From Bradyrhizobium iriomotense (GTDB lineage: Bacteria; Pseudomonadota; Alphaproteobacteria; Rhizobiales; Xanthobacteraceae): DNA of 64,000 bases. The notes beneath the pieces are model-generated. The model ran no database searches and had not been told where the DNA came from. It saw only the letters and a list, made by a program, of their open reading frames with translations. Location: the NCBI RefSeq assembly GCF_018129405.1, contig NZ_JAFCLP010000018.1:98995-162994 (forward strand), in the 5' to 3' direction. Each line of letters begins with the position of its first letter. The stretch's first letter is position 1. This document shows, piece after piece, positions 26,969 to 35,482 of the stretch. Both the position numbers and the translations under genes were made by a program.

Positions 26969-27283
26969 CGGCTGCGGGTGCAGCTCGCGGACGTCGTGGT
27001 CCGTGCCCTCGGCCATGCTCGGAAAATCCTGGGGCCCCGTCAGCGACGTCTGCTCGACGAACAGCGCCAGAATCGTGCGCGCGCCGTCGGCGAAGCTCGT
27101 GCCCTCGTTCAAGCCGAGCTCGGCGCACCATGTGCTGCTCATCGGCTCCTGATCGTCGACCACCGCCATCGCGGGCCCCCACCACCAGGCAGGCGCAGGC
27201 GAGCGCTCGTCCTCGGGCACGACATGCCAGCGAACGAACTCATCCATCACGCGCTCGAACTCCAGGCGTGCAGCCTGATGCAT
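26942..27283 (-). CDS. Hypothetical protein, 113 residues
   Basis: A small acidic protein (MHQAARLEFERVMDEFVRWH at the start) rich in Trp and Pro in the middle (SPAPAWWWGPAMAVVDDQEP). No known domain is recognised. An AGGAG sequence lies 11 bases upstream of the ATG. The 3' end overlaps the 3' end of the GAF-GGDEF-EAL gene by 27 bases on the opposite strand, so the two are convergent. Codon use looks coding, and the frame is not a mirror of another gene over most of its length. Function unknown. Confidence 0.6.
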   Translation of the reverse strand: MHQAARLEFERVMDEFVRWHVVPEDERSPAPAWWWGPAMAVVDDQEPMSSTWCAELGLNEGTSFADGARTILALFVEQTSLTGPQDFPSMAEGTDHDVRELHPQPSDDSAFQP

Positions 27284-27514
27284 TGGATCGATTACTCCTT
27301 CGAATCCGCGCCTGATGACAGGCCGTCACGCAGATTCGATTGTGGTCCTGACATCAGGAAAAATCGGCTCGCGCAACAGGCGGAGCCCTGCATCCCGACC
27401 TCATCGTCGGTGATGCCCCAAAATGCGGCCGTCGGCGATGCACCAACGGCGGCAGCGAATGTCCATTGTAGCCGTTTGGAGGCACGGCAGGCAAGGTACG
27501 GATGTTACGGTTGC

Positions 27515-28507
27515 TTAACGTGCCCTAAGCGGATGGGCCTTCTGGTGCCAGGCCCAGGCGGTGCGGATCACCGTCGGCAGGTCGGAGTGACGCGGCACGA
27601 AGTTAAGAACTTTTCGCGCGGCAGAGGCGTCGGCGACGAGGTAAGCGGGGTCGCCGGCGCGGCGCGGCTTGACCGTGTGCGGCACCTCGCGCCCGGTCTC
27701 CTGCCTGATGGCGTCGAGGATCTCGCGCACCGAGAAGCCCGAGCCGGTGCCGAGGTTGAAGCTGCCGCCGGCATGTCCCTGTTCCAGAAGCTTCAGTGCC
27801 GCGACATGCGCGGCGGCGAGATCGGTGACGTGGACGTAGTCGCGGATCGCGGTGCCGTCGGGCGTGTCGTAATCGTCGCCGAACACGGCGAAGTCGACAT
27901 GGCCCTGCAGCGCCATCATCGCGCGCGGAATGAGATGGGTCTCGTTGTCGCGCAACTCGCCGATGCCGCCGGCGGGATCGGCACCGCTGGCGTTGAAATA
28001 GCGTAGGCAGAAGGCACCGAAGCCGTAGGCCGAGCGATAGTCGGCGAGCATGCGCTCGATCATCCATTTCGATGCGCCGTAGGGATTGATCGGTGCGCAG
28101 GGGAAGTCTTCCGGCAGCTCCTTGGAATCGGCATTGCCGTAGACGGCACCGGTCGACGAGAACACGATGCGATGGCAGCCGGCGTTGCGCATCGCCTGCA
28201 GCAGCGACAGCGTGCCCTGCACGTTGTTGATGTAGTATTTCTGCGGGTCGGTCATGGACTCGCCGACGAGGCTCGCGGCCGCGAAATGCATCACGGCGGT
28301 GACCTTGTGCCGGGCGAAGACGCGTGCCAGCGCCGCGCCGTCGAGGAGGTCCGCCGTCACCAGCTCCGCGGCGACGAAGCTGCGGTGACCTGTCGAGAGA
28401 TTGTCGAAAACCACCGGCAGATAACCGGCAGCGGTCAGCGCGCGGCACGCGTGCGAACCGATGTAACCCGCGCCTCCCGTGACGAGGACTATCGGTCGGT
28501 CGGTCAT
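27515..28507 (-). CDS. galE: UDP-glucose 4-epimerase
   Basis: A 330-residue extended short-chain dehydrogenase that interconverts UDP-glucose and UDP-galactose. The NAD-binding motif GGAGYIG is at residues 11-17, the catalytic Ser/Thr is in FSSTGAVYG (118-119), and the Tyr143-Lys147 pair is in NPYGASKWMIE. GDDYDTPDGTAIRDYVHVTD and NLGTGSGFSVREIL are GalE hallmarks. It heads toward the edge of the exopolysaccharide locus and lies 19 bases after the WecB/TagA/CpsF gene on the same strand, so it likely supplies UDP-galactose to that pathway. Confidence 0.93.
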   Translation of the reverse strand: MTDRPIVLVTGGAGYIGSHACRALTAAGYLPVVFDNLSTGHRSFVAAELVTADLLDGAALARVFARHKVTAVMHFAAASLVGESMTDPQKYYINNVQGTLSLLQAMRNAGCHRIVFSSTGAVYGNADSKELPEDFPCAPINPYGASKWMIERMLADYRSAYGFGAFCLRYFNASGADPAGGIGELRDNETHLIPRAMMALQGHVDFAVFGDDYDTPDGTAIRDYVHVTDLAAAHVAALKLLEQGHAGGSFNLGTGSGFSVREILDAIRQETGREVPHTVKPRRAGDPAYLVADASAARKVLNFVPRHSDLPTVIRTAWAWHQKAHPLRAR

Positions 28508-28526
28508 GTCCTTGACTCGGCGTCTC

Positions 28527-29333
28527 TCAGCGGTTGAAGGGCCGCTTGCGGCTGAACAGAAGATAGAGCGCGCGGGGGTTGGTGGTCAAATAGCGCCAGA
28601 ACAGGCGGCGGGGCTCGAGCCATGTGCGCCAGGCCCATTCGAGTCCGAATTTCTGCATCCATTGCGGCGCGCGGGACCGGCTGCCCGACAAGAAGTTGAA
28701 CAAGCCGCCGGATGTCTTGATAACGCCGACATTGGTGAGCAGCGGTGTGAATTCCTCGACGAATGCCTGCTCGTTGGGCACGCCGAGCGCGACCCAGAGA
28801 TAATCGGGCGCGAGCGCGTTGATCTCCTCGACTTTCGCGCGCAGGGCGTCGCCGTGCAGATAGCCGTGGCTGTGCCCGACGATCTTCAGGTTCGGATACA
28901 GATTGCGGACGTTGGCGACCGCCGCGGCGTTCTCGGCCTCGCTGGCGCCGAACATGTAGAAGGTGCGGCCCACCGCTTCGGCCTTGCGCGCGACGACGTG
29001 GAACAGGTCCGTGGTCGCGACGCGCTCGGGCAGCGGAAACCAGGATTGCAGTTTCGAGGCCGCCACCAGCGGCTGGCCGTCGGCATTGATCAAATCGGCG
29101 ATGCGGAACAGGCGCTCGGTCTGCGGCTCGGTCGAGCAGCGCGCCAGCACCTCGCCATTGGCCGAGGTCAGGTACAGCGGACGGCCGATGCGATGTTGCG
29201 GATCGGTGGCCTCGATCATGAAATCGGCGGTTGCTTCCAGATCGAGCGCGGCCATGCGGAGGCCGCCGACGGTGGTCCGTGGCACGTCGGCGGTTGCGGC
29301 CCGACCGTCCAGGTTGATGCGGCGCTCAAGCAT
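28527..29333 (-). CDS. WecB/TagA/CpsF family glycosyltransferase
   Basis: A 268-residue glycosyltransferase of family GT26, which transfers a sugar (for example ManNAc-type or glucose-type) to a lipid-linked intermediate. Visible features are LTSANGEVLAR, the DG of INADGQPLVAA, YLWVALGVPNEQAFVEE, and the membrane-associating C-terminal part WAWRTWLEPRRLFWRYL. The start overlaps the end of the co-polymerase gene by eight bases, so the two are translationally coupled. It should act at the inner face of the cytoplasmic membrane in exopolysaccharide assembly. Confidence 0.88.
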   Translation of the reverse strand: MLERRINLDGRAATADVPRTTVGGLRMAALDLEATADFMIEATDPQHRIGRPLYLTSANGEVLARCSTEPQTERLFRIADLINADGQPLVAASKLQSWFPLPERVATTDLFHVVARKAEAVGRTFYMFGASEAENAAAVANVRNLYPNLKIVGHSHGYLHGDALRAKVEEINALAPDYLWVALGVPNEQAFVEEFTPLLTNVGVIKTSGGLFNFLSGSRSRAPQWMQKFGLEWAWRTWLEPRRLFWRYLTTNPRALYLLFSRKRPFNR

Positions 29334-31698
29334 ATTGTCTGCCTCGCTGGCGCGCTTGGGTTGCGGGGGTGAGCTCGTCGAGCACGACGCCGACGAGCTT
29401 GCGCTCGGCGCGGCCGAGCGTGCTCAGGATCTCTTCCAGGCTGTCATTGATGTCCATGCTGGTCGGCAGCACTGCCACCAGCGCATCGACCTCATCGAGC
29501 AGCTTGCGGCAGCCGGCCGCGAGCGGCATTGCGGGCCCGTCGAGGATCACGAGGTCATAGCCGCCGGCGGAGCGCGCCTGCGCGATCGCCTTGCGGATGG
29601 CCTCAGCTGCCTTGCCGGCATCGCCTTCGGCGGCCGGCAGCACCGAGATGCCGTTGACCGTCTTGATCTCGCGCGCGGCCTTGCTGCCGTTCGAGAGCCA
29701 GCCGAGCCTGCTCGGCTCGCTCTTGCCGTTACGGTTGACCTTGTTCGAGAGCGAATGCGCCAGATGATCGGCGTCGATCATCAGCACGCGGGCGCCGTCG
29801 CGCGCGGCTGCGAGCGCGAAATTCAGCGCGGTCACGCTGCGTCCGGTGGTCTCGCCGGGACCGAGCAATGCGACCACCGGCAGCGCCTTGCCGCCGGCGC
29901 GCCGGGCCACTGCCGCGCGCATGTCGCGCCAGGCATTGAGCAGGCTCGTCAGGGGGAAGCCGGGGCGCAGCGTCGGCCAGCCCAGCCGTGTCAGGTCGAC
30001 GCCGCCGCCGGTGGCGAGAATGGCGCCGAGCGTGTGGATGACGTCGGCTTCCTGGAGGCGCGCGATCAGAGGTTTTTCGATCAGGGGCTTGTCGCCCATC
30101 GAAGGTTGCAGCGGCGGTGCGGCAAGTTCCGGCAGGGCCTGCGCAACTTCCGGAGCTCGCGAGACCGGCTGCGGCTGCACGGTTTCCGGAGTTCGCGCGG
30201 CCTGCGGCGCTCGCGCAGCATCCGGGGCCGGCGTGCGCTGCGGACGGGCCGGCGTCGGCGCCGGTGCGGTCGCGCCGGCGAACAGCAGCTCGGCCGCGAC
30301 GAACCAGGTCGATGCAGCGATCGCACCGAAGATGAAGCCGATCATCGCGAACAGGCTCATGGCCGGCGGGAACGAACGCCGCTGCGGCACGGTGGCCTCG
30401 CCGATGACGCGGGCGGCCGACGTGTTCAGGCTCTCCTGCTCCTCGGTCTCGCGCGAGCGCTTGAGGAAGGATTGATAGACGTCGCGGCTGGCATCGGCCT
30501 CGCGCTCGAGCTCGCGCAGGCGCACGGCGGCCTGGCTGAGCTGCACGCTCTGCCGCTTCTGCGCTTCCAGCGCCCGGTTCAGCGACGCCTCATAATCGCG
30601 GGCGCGGGTCAGATCATTCTTGGCCGACTGGGCGAAGCGGTCGATCTCCTCGCTGATGGTGCGCTTGAGATCCTCGACCTGCTTCTCGGTCTGGCGCAGC
30701 GCCGGATGGCGCGGGCCGAGCTCGCCGGCCTGCTCCGCATATTTCTTGCGGGCCTCGGCATATTGCGCGCGCAAATTGGCAATGGTCGGCGATTGCAGCG
30801 CTTCGGGAATTGCGCCGGCATCGGCCGCCGTGCGCCGGCTCGCCTCGATCTGGTCGAGCCGGGCCTGCGCATCCATCGTCGCGGCGCGCGCGGCGGAAAG
30901 CCGCTGGTTGCTGGCGGAGAGCTGCTGGTCGCTGATCAGCGCGTCCTGGGTGCCGACGAAATTATTCTGCGCCTTGTAGGTCGCAAGCGCGGTCTCGGCA
31001 TTGCGCAGTCGCTCGCGCAGCTCCTTCAGCCGGCCGGAGAGATCGCTGGTGGCGCGGCGTGCCGCCGAGGCCTGCGAGTTGCGGGACTCCGTGAGGTAGA
31101 CGTTGGTCAGCGTGTTGGCGAGCATCGCCGCCTTCGCCGGATCGGTCGACCACACCTCGATGTCGACGATGAAGCTCTTCTCGGTCTTGCGGATGGTGAT
31201 GTGCCGGTTCAGCGCGTCGAGCGCCGCGAGCTGCACTTCCTTCGTCTCGGCGGCGGAGGGCGCGCGAGGCTGGAGGCCGATCAGCCCGAGCAGCGACGAC
31301 ATCAGGCTCTTGCCGTCGCCGCCGCCGAATTCGGCATCCTTGTCGAGACCCGCCTGCTGGATCACCTGGAGCAGCACGCTGTTGGAGGTGATCAGGCGCG
31401 CCTGGCTCTCCACCACCATGGACATGCCGGAGACGTCCTGCGCGCGGGGCGTGAGCTCGCGATCGACGAGCTGGAGCTCGCGCGGGTCGACATAGAGCTG
31501 GGCGGTTGCGGTGTAGCGGGGCGTCAGGCTCTTGCCGACCGTGACCGCGAGCGTCGCGCCGAGCAGGGCGGCGGCCGCAATTGCGACCTTGCGCCGCCAA
31601 AGCAGGTTGACCAGCTCCAACACGTTGAAGCCGGCCTGGGGCCTCTGCGGCGGGGCCTCTGGTCTCGCCCGATCGATCGGCTGGTTATAGTCCAGCAT
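29326..31698 (-). CDS. Exopolysaccharide chain-length co-polymerase with BY-kinase-like domain (Wzc/GumC type)
   Basis: A 790-residue polysaccharide co-polymerase. The Wzz domain follows a first membrane segment at about residues 35-52 (VAIAAAALLGATLAV), then a long coiled coil and a second membrane segment near 450-475. The C-terminal part (about 600-790) has the fold of bacterial tyrosine kinases: a DxD motif in VLMIDADH and Walker B in YDLVILDGP. Walker A is abnormal, LGPGETTGRSV at about 610-620, with Arg where the essential Lys is expected. The usual C-terminal Tyr cluster is absent (one Tyr in RGRQYA). It may therefore regulate chain length without kinase activity. First gene of the wzc-wecB-galE unit. 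Confidence 0.88.
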   Translation of the reverse strand: MLDYNQPIDRARPEAPPQRPQAGFNVLELVNLLWRRKVAIAAAALLGATLAVTVGKSLTPRYTATAQLYVDPRELQLVDRELTPRAQDVSGMSMVVESQARLITSNSVLLQVIQQAGLDKDAEFGGGDGKSLMSSLLGLIGLQPRAPSAAETKEVQLAALDALNRHITIRKTEKSFIVDIEVWSTDPAKAAMLANTLTNVYLTESRNSQASAARRATSDLSGRLKELRERLRNAETALATYKAQNNFVGTQDALISDQQLSASNQRLSAARAATMDAQARLDQIEASRRTAADAGAIPEALQSPTIANLRAQYAEARKKYAEQAGELGPRHPALRQTEKQVEDLKRTISEEIDRFAQSAKNDLTRARDYEASLNRALEAQKRQSVQLSQAAVRLRELEREADASRDVYQSFLKRSRETEEQESLNTSAARVIGEATVPQRRSFPPAMSLFAMIGFIFGAIAASTWFVAAELLFAGATAPAPTPARPQRTPAPDAARAPQAARTPETVQPQPVSRAPEVAQALPELAAPPLQPSMGDKPLIEKPLIARLQEADVIHTLGAILATGGGVDLTRLGWPTLRPGFPLTSLLNAWRDMRAAVARRAGGKALPVVALLGPGETTGRSVTALNFALAAARDGARVLMIDADHLAHSLSNKVNRNGKSEPSRLGWLSNGSKAAREIKTVNGISVLPAAEGDAGKAAEAIRKAIAQARSAGGYDLVILDGPAMPLAAGCRKLLDEVDALVAVLPTSMDINDSLEEILSTLGRAERKLVGVVLDELTPATQARQRGRQYA

Positions 31699-31975
31699 GG
31701 TCCCCAGCTTTCATTCCAACGGCCGCGGGCTGAGGGGTTACTCTTCGCTTTACGCCACGCACCCGCGATATAGGTGCCCAATCAACGCAACAGGGAAAAT
31801 TAACCATACTCATTGAGGGACTATTCACCGAAATGGCAAACAAAGCGTTTAAGCGCATGCCACTGTTCGACGCGTCGGAGTGACGCCGAGGTCCTTCAGA
31901 GATTAACGGTTCGTTACCGCGCGCAGCGAGGGCGCGAGGCTCCGCTCGGCTCGCAAGTGGCTGCGCGCGCATCGG
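31699..31975. other. Intergenic region within the exopolysaccharide locus, 277 bases
   Basis: It lies between the methyltransferase stop and the co-polymerase start, both genes on the minus strand. It probably contains the promoter of the co-polymerase operon. The sequence is more AT-rich than the flanking genes. No convincing small gene, RNA or terminator is visible. Confidence 0.4.
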
Positions 31976-32773
31976 TCAGCTTTTCCGCAGGATGACGTGA
32001 TAATCGCCGCGGCGCACGTCGGTGCCGCGCGGGAGCACGGCGTTCAGCACGGCGGCGCCGGCATCGACGAGCGCCGCGAACAACGGCTTGCGCCGGCGCA
32101 TCTCGGGATAGCGCGGACTCTCGACCTCACGGCGGTAGGTCATCTCGAGGCCGTTGGCGGCCGCGAAGGCTTCGAGCCGCGGCAGCGTCACCAGTGGATG
32201 GAAGAAGGTCGGGAACGGCGGCTCGCCGGGCAGGCCGGCGTCCTTGATGCCGCGGATGTGCCGGTAGAACCAGACGTGGAACCAGTGCGGCGAATATTTG
32301 GTGACGACGCCGGACAGCGAGCGCGGATTGGGCGCGCCGATCAGGATCATGCCGCCGCGCTTGAGCGCATCGCGGAAGTTCAGCAGCGCTGCGTCGACAT
32401 GGGGCAGATGTTCGATCACGTTGTAGCAGATCACGAGATCGAAGGTTTCGCTCCCAAAGCTGTAGGTCTGCACGTCGCCGAGGATGGCCTCGTCCGCGTA
32501 GGTGTTGTTGCGGACCTGGTCCTCGTCGATGTCGACGACGGTGACCCTGCTGCGGCTCAGCAATTCCGGCGGCAGAACGCTGCACGAGCCGCCGCCGGCC
32601 TCATAGATGGCGAGCCGTCCCTGCGGCAGTTCGCGGCGTAGCAAATCATGAACAGCAAGAAGGCTGTCGCGGGCTTCGCCGGGGACCAGATCATGCAGCG
32701 CCTGGACATGTGTGGTCGCGGGGGCGTCGATCGCCGTGGCTGTCGCGAAATCGATCGTGGCTGGCTTGTTCAT
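31976..32773 (-). CDS. Class I SAM-dependent methyltransferase
   Basis: A 265-residue Rossmann-fold methyltransferase. The SAM-binding motif I appears as LAIYEAGGGSCSVLP, with the acidic end of strand 2 in VTVVDIDEDQ and the motif IV region LVICYNVIEHLPHVDAAL, a typical UbiE/Methyltransf_11 pattern. The C-terminal half (SPHWFHVWFYRHIRGIKDAG) resembles methyltransferases of polysaccharide loci. In this context it could methylate a sugar or lipid-linked glycan, but the substrate is inferred. It is transcribed away from the glycosyltransferase at 33170. Confidence 0.85.
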   Translation of the reverse strand: MNKPATIDFATATAIDAPATTHVQALHDLVPGEARDSLLAVHDLLRRELPQGRLAIYEAGGGSCSVLPPELLSRSRVTVVDIDEDQVRNNTYADEAILGDVQTYSFGSETFDLVICYNVIEHLPHVDAALLNFRDALKRGGMILIGAPNPRSLSGVVTKYSPHWFHVWFYRHIRGIKDAGLPGEPPFPTFFHPLVTLPRLEAFAAANGLEMTYRREVESPRYPEMRRRKPLFAALVDAGAAVLNAVLPRGTDVRRGDYHVILRKS

Positions 32774-33169
32774 ATTTTCTGACCGCGCTTGTTCTATTCA
32801 AATTTACAGGAAAAAACTCGCATGCCCGAAGAGCAAATCTGATGCCGCGCCGCTTCACCGGTCGTGGTGCTTACGGACGGGTTAATGCGCATGGGCGTTA
32901 ACTACGGCATTGTCCGTGTTGGCCCGCTCGCAGCGTAGTGGACTGCGACTTGCACTATCATGATCGCGACGATTTGCAGGAGAAAACGCGTGAAAGCGGT
33001 TAAGTGCATGTATGCGAGCTGATCGGCGACTTGTTGTCGTCCTACGCTTCCAGGCCGGTCGTTCATTTTGGGACGCATCTGTCCCGCGGTGATGTGCCGT
33101 CACAGAACAATGCTGATCCGCGCGGTTGATGCAGGGTTTTTTCAATAAATCTCGGACATCTAGAACGTC
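32774..33169. other. AT-rich divergent intergenic region, 396 bases
   Basis: This stretch separates the divergent methyltransferase and glycosyltransferase genes and is visibly poorer in GC than its surroundings. It holds start-side signals for both directions. A run TTTTTTCAATAAAT lies about 20-30 bases before the ATG at 33170. No reading frame with good codon use, terminator or RNA gene is evident. A regulatory region for the exopolysaccharide locus is the simplest reading. Confidence 0.45.
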
Positions 33170-34198
33170 ATGACGCTGATCCCGACAGACCTTTCCGCCA
33201 GCCGGATCTCGGATGCCGTGCGCGATCCCAATCGGGAGATCGCGGCGAGCTCCCGCGTCATCGACCTGTCGGTCGGCATCGTCGTCTGCATTCCCTGCTT
33301 CCGCCGGCCGCAGCATCTGCGGCTGACGCTGGACTCGCTCGCGAGCCAGCGCACCCCGCGTTCCTTCGCCGTCGTCATGGTCGAGAACGACGCCGTAAAG
33401 CGCGAGAGCGCGCCGGTCGCCGCGGAATATCTCGCCGACGGCAGGCTCCAGGGCATCTGCCTCGTCGAGCAGCGGCAGGGCAATTGCCAGGCGATCAACG
33501 CCGCGTTCGAGACGGCGCAGGCACTGTTTCCCGCCGCGACCCGCTTCCTGATGATCGACGACGACGAGATCGCATCAAGCGACTGGCTCGAACTGATGGT
33601 CCGCACCGCGGAGGCGACCGGCGCCGACGTCGTCGGCGGCCCGGTACTGCCGGTCTTCGACGACGATAGCAAGCCGTGGCTTGCGCGTCATCCCGCGTTT
33701 TGCCCGGCCTATGATTACAGCGGCGCAGTGCCGCTGATCTATGGCTGCGGCAATTGCCTGATCACCCGCGCGGCGTTCGAGCGGTTCGACAAGCCCGCGT
33801 TCGATCTGCGCTTCAACTTCCTCGGCGGCGGCGATTGCGATTTCTTCGTGCGGTGCCGCGACGCCGGCATGCTATTTCATTGGACGGCGGAGGCGGTCAT
33901 CACGGAGACCGTGCCGCAGAGCCGCACCAGCTTCAGTTGGATCGCCAAGCGGGGCTTGCGCATCGGCGCGATCAATTATCGTGTGCAGCACAAGGCCGCG
34001 CAGAGCGTGGCGGCGCGGGCGCGGGTGTTCGCGCAGATGCTCGGTCGGCTGCCGCTGTCGCTGCTGCGTACGGCGCGTCTGCTGGCGACGTCGAAGGCGA
34101 TCGTCGCGATGCACCCCGTGATGGTGGCGTTCGGTTCTGCGCTCGCGGCCTTCGGCTTCGAGCCGAAGCCCTATGAAGCGTCGAAGATCGTATCCTGA
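33170..34198 (+). CDS. Family 2 glycosyltransferase
   Basis: A 342-residue GT2 (GT-A fold) glycosyltransferase. The nucleotide-sugar binding start is SVGIVVCIPCFRRPQHLRLT, and the DXD-like metal site is RFLMIDDDEIASSDWLE at about residues 124-140. FLGGGDCDFFVRCRDAG contains the probable catalytic acidic residue region, and a C-terminal hydrophobic part suggests membrane contact. It should add one sugar to the exopolysaccharide repeat unit. It is convergent with the second GT2 gene, with only 15 bases between the stops. Confidence 0.88.
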   Translation: MTLIPTDLSASRISDAVRDPNREIAASSRVIDLSVGIVVCIPCFRRPQHLRLTLDSLASQRTPRSFAVVMVENDAVKRESAPVAAEYLADGRLQGICLVEQRQGNCQAINAAFETAQALFPAATRFLMIDDDEIASSDWLELMVRTAEATGADVVGGPVLPVFDDDSKPWLARHPAFCPAYDYSGAVPLIYGCGNCLITRAAFERFDKPAFDLRFNFLGGGDCDFFVRCRDAGMLFHWTAEAVITETVPQSRTSFSWIAKRGLRIGAINYRVQHKAAQSVAARARVFAQMLGRLPLSLLRTARLLATSKAIVAMHPVMVAFGSALAAFGFEPKPYEASKIVS

Positions 34199-34213
34199 CG
34201 CTGCAGGGAAGGG

Positions 34214-35200
34214 TTAGATGCCGAAGCGGGCGAGAACTGTCCTGGCCGCGGCGCGCGGCAGCGCCTTGAGCGAGCGCCGGCCAACCATTGCGAGATAGCC
34301 AACAGCGTCGCGATATCTGCCGAAGCGGACCGCCTGCATCGCCGAATAGGTGACGAGATGAATCTCCGCGGCGAGGCGCAGCCCGGGTGCCGTGCCTTCG
34401 GGCAATCTCGCCAGGATCAGGCCGTCGTCGAAGACACGCGCGATCGCCGGGAAGAAATCCTGCGGCGTGCGCACCGCCGCGTTCATGGTGTTGGCCGTGT
34501 GCAGGCGGTAGTCGAGCAGAAGCTTCGGTGCGAACTCGAACTCACCGATTGCGGCAAGGCGGCACCAGCAATGCCAGTCCTCGCAATATCTGAGCGCGGT
34601 ATCGAAGCCGCCGATGGCGCGGAAGGCCTCGGCACGGGCGAGCGCGATGCCGCCATTGACGATGAAATTGCCGGCGGCAAGTCGCGCCAGTACGTCGCCG
34701 GAGGGCTTGCGGCGTCCCTTCAACAGGTCGCGCCGTCCGATCTGCCGTCCTTCGCTGTCGATCGTGTTGTAGTCGCCGTAGACGAGAACCGCGCGTGGAG
34801 CGTCGCGCGCCGTTGCGAGCAGCGCCGCCACCGCGCCGGGGCGCAGGCGATCATCGGCATCGAGGAAGAGCAGCCACTCGCCGCCCGCATGCCGCGCGCC
34901 GAGATTGCGCGCGGCCGACACGCCGGCGGAGTCGTTGCTCATCAGTCGCAGCCGCGGGTCACGGATGGCGCGAACGATCGCGGCGGTCTCGTCGGTCGAG
35001 CCGTCGTCCACGACGATCACCTCGCTCACCTCCGCCTGCGCCAGCGCGCTGGCGAGGGTTTCGCCGACATAGGCCGCAACGTTCTTGGCGGGAATGATGA
35101 CGGACACGGAAATGGTCGAGCCGACCTGCAGCGGCAGACGCGGTGCCGCCGCCACGCGTGAGCTGGCCGGCAATTCGAGAACGTCTTCGGCGGTGATCAA
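34214..35200 (-). CDS. Family 2 glycosyltransferase
   Basis: A 328-residue GT2 enzyme. It has SVSVIIPAKNVAAYVGETL (near residue 32), the substrate Asp in EVIVVDDGSTDETAA and the metal-binding DXD in WLLFLDADDRLRPGA. CEDWHCWCRLA is the usual downstream ED motif. The order and sequences fit a sugar transferase of exopolysaccharide assembly, acceptor unknown. It is convergent with the GT2 gene at 33170 and divergent from the O-antigen ligase-like gene. Confidence 0.88.
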   Translation of the reverse strand: MITAEDVLELPASSRVAAAPRLPLQVGSTISVSVIIPAKNVAAYVGETLASALAQAEVSEVIVVDDGSTDETAAIVRAIRDPRLRLMSNDSAGVSAARNLGARHAGGEWLLFLDADDRLRPGAVAALLATARDAPRAVLVYGDYNTIDSEGRQIGRRDLLKGRRKPSGDVLARLAAGNFIVNGGIALARAEAFRAIGGFDTALRYCEDWHCWCRLAAIGEFEFAPKLLLDYRLHTANTMNAAVRTPQDFFPAIARVFDDGLILARLPEGTAPGLRLAAEIHLVTYSAMQAVRFGRYRDAVGYLAMVGRRSLKALPRAAARTVLARFGI

Positions 35201-35482
35201 GCTGCGGCTCGTTCTTAATGATCCGTTAACCGGGGCGATCTGCGCGCTGGCAGGACCCGTGATTGAAAACTCGCGGCGGATGATACTCGCATTGCCGGCA
35301 AATCATTGCGGGCGAGATCTGCGCGCCGCCGGTTTCGTCAAGTAACGTTAAGTCGACGGCATTGAGCTTGCGGAAATATGGAGGAGTGCGCCAGCGCCGC
35401 TCGGCCGCACTGGTTGACGGACGGTTAACGGGGATGCGGTAGGACCTGAAGCTTCCGCCGGCTTCACCACCTGCCTTGAGCC

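Noticed and set aside
27284-27514. Possible tRNA because of TTCGAATCC near 27299
   Set aside because: No acceptor stem, anticodon arm or D-arm can be folded around it; it is the start-side of a small gene.
28963-31773. A 936-codon open frame on the plus strand across the co-polymerase gene
   Set aside because: It is antisense to two well-supported genes (GT26 and Wzc-like) and shows only low-complexity sequence.
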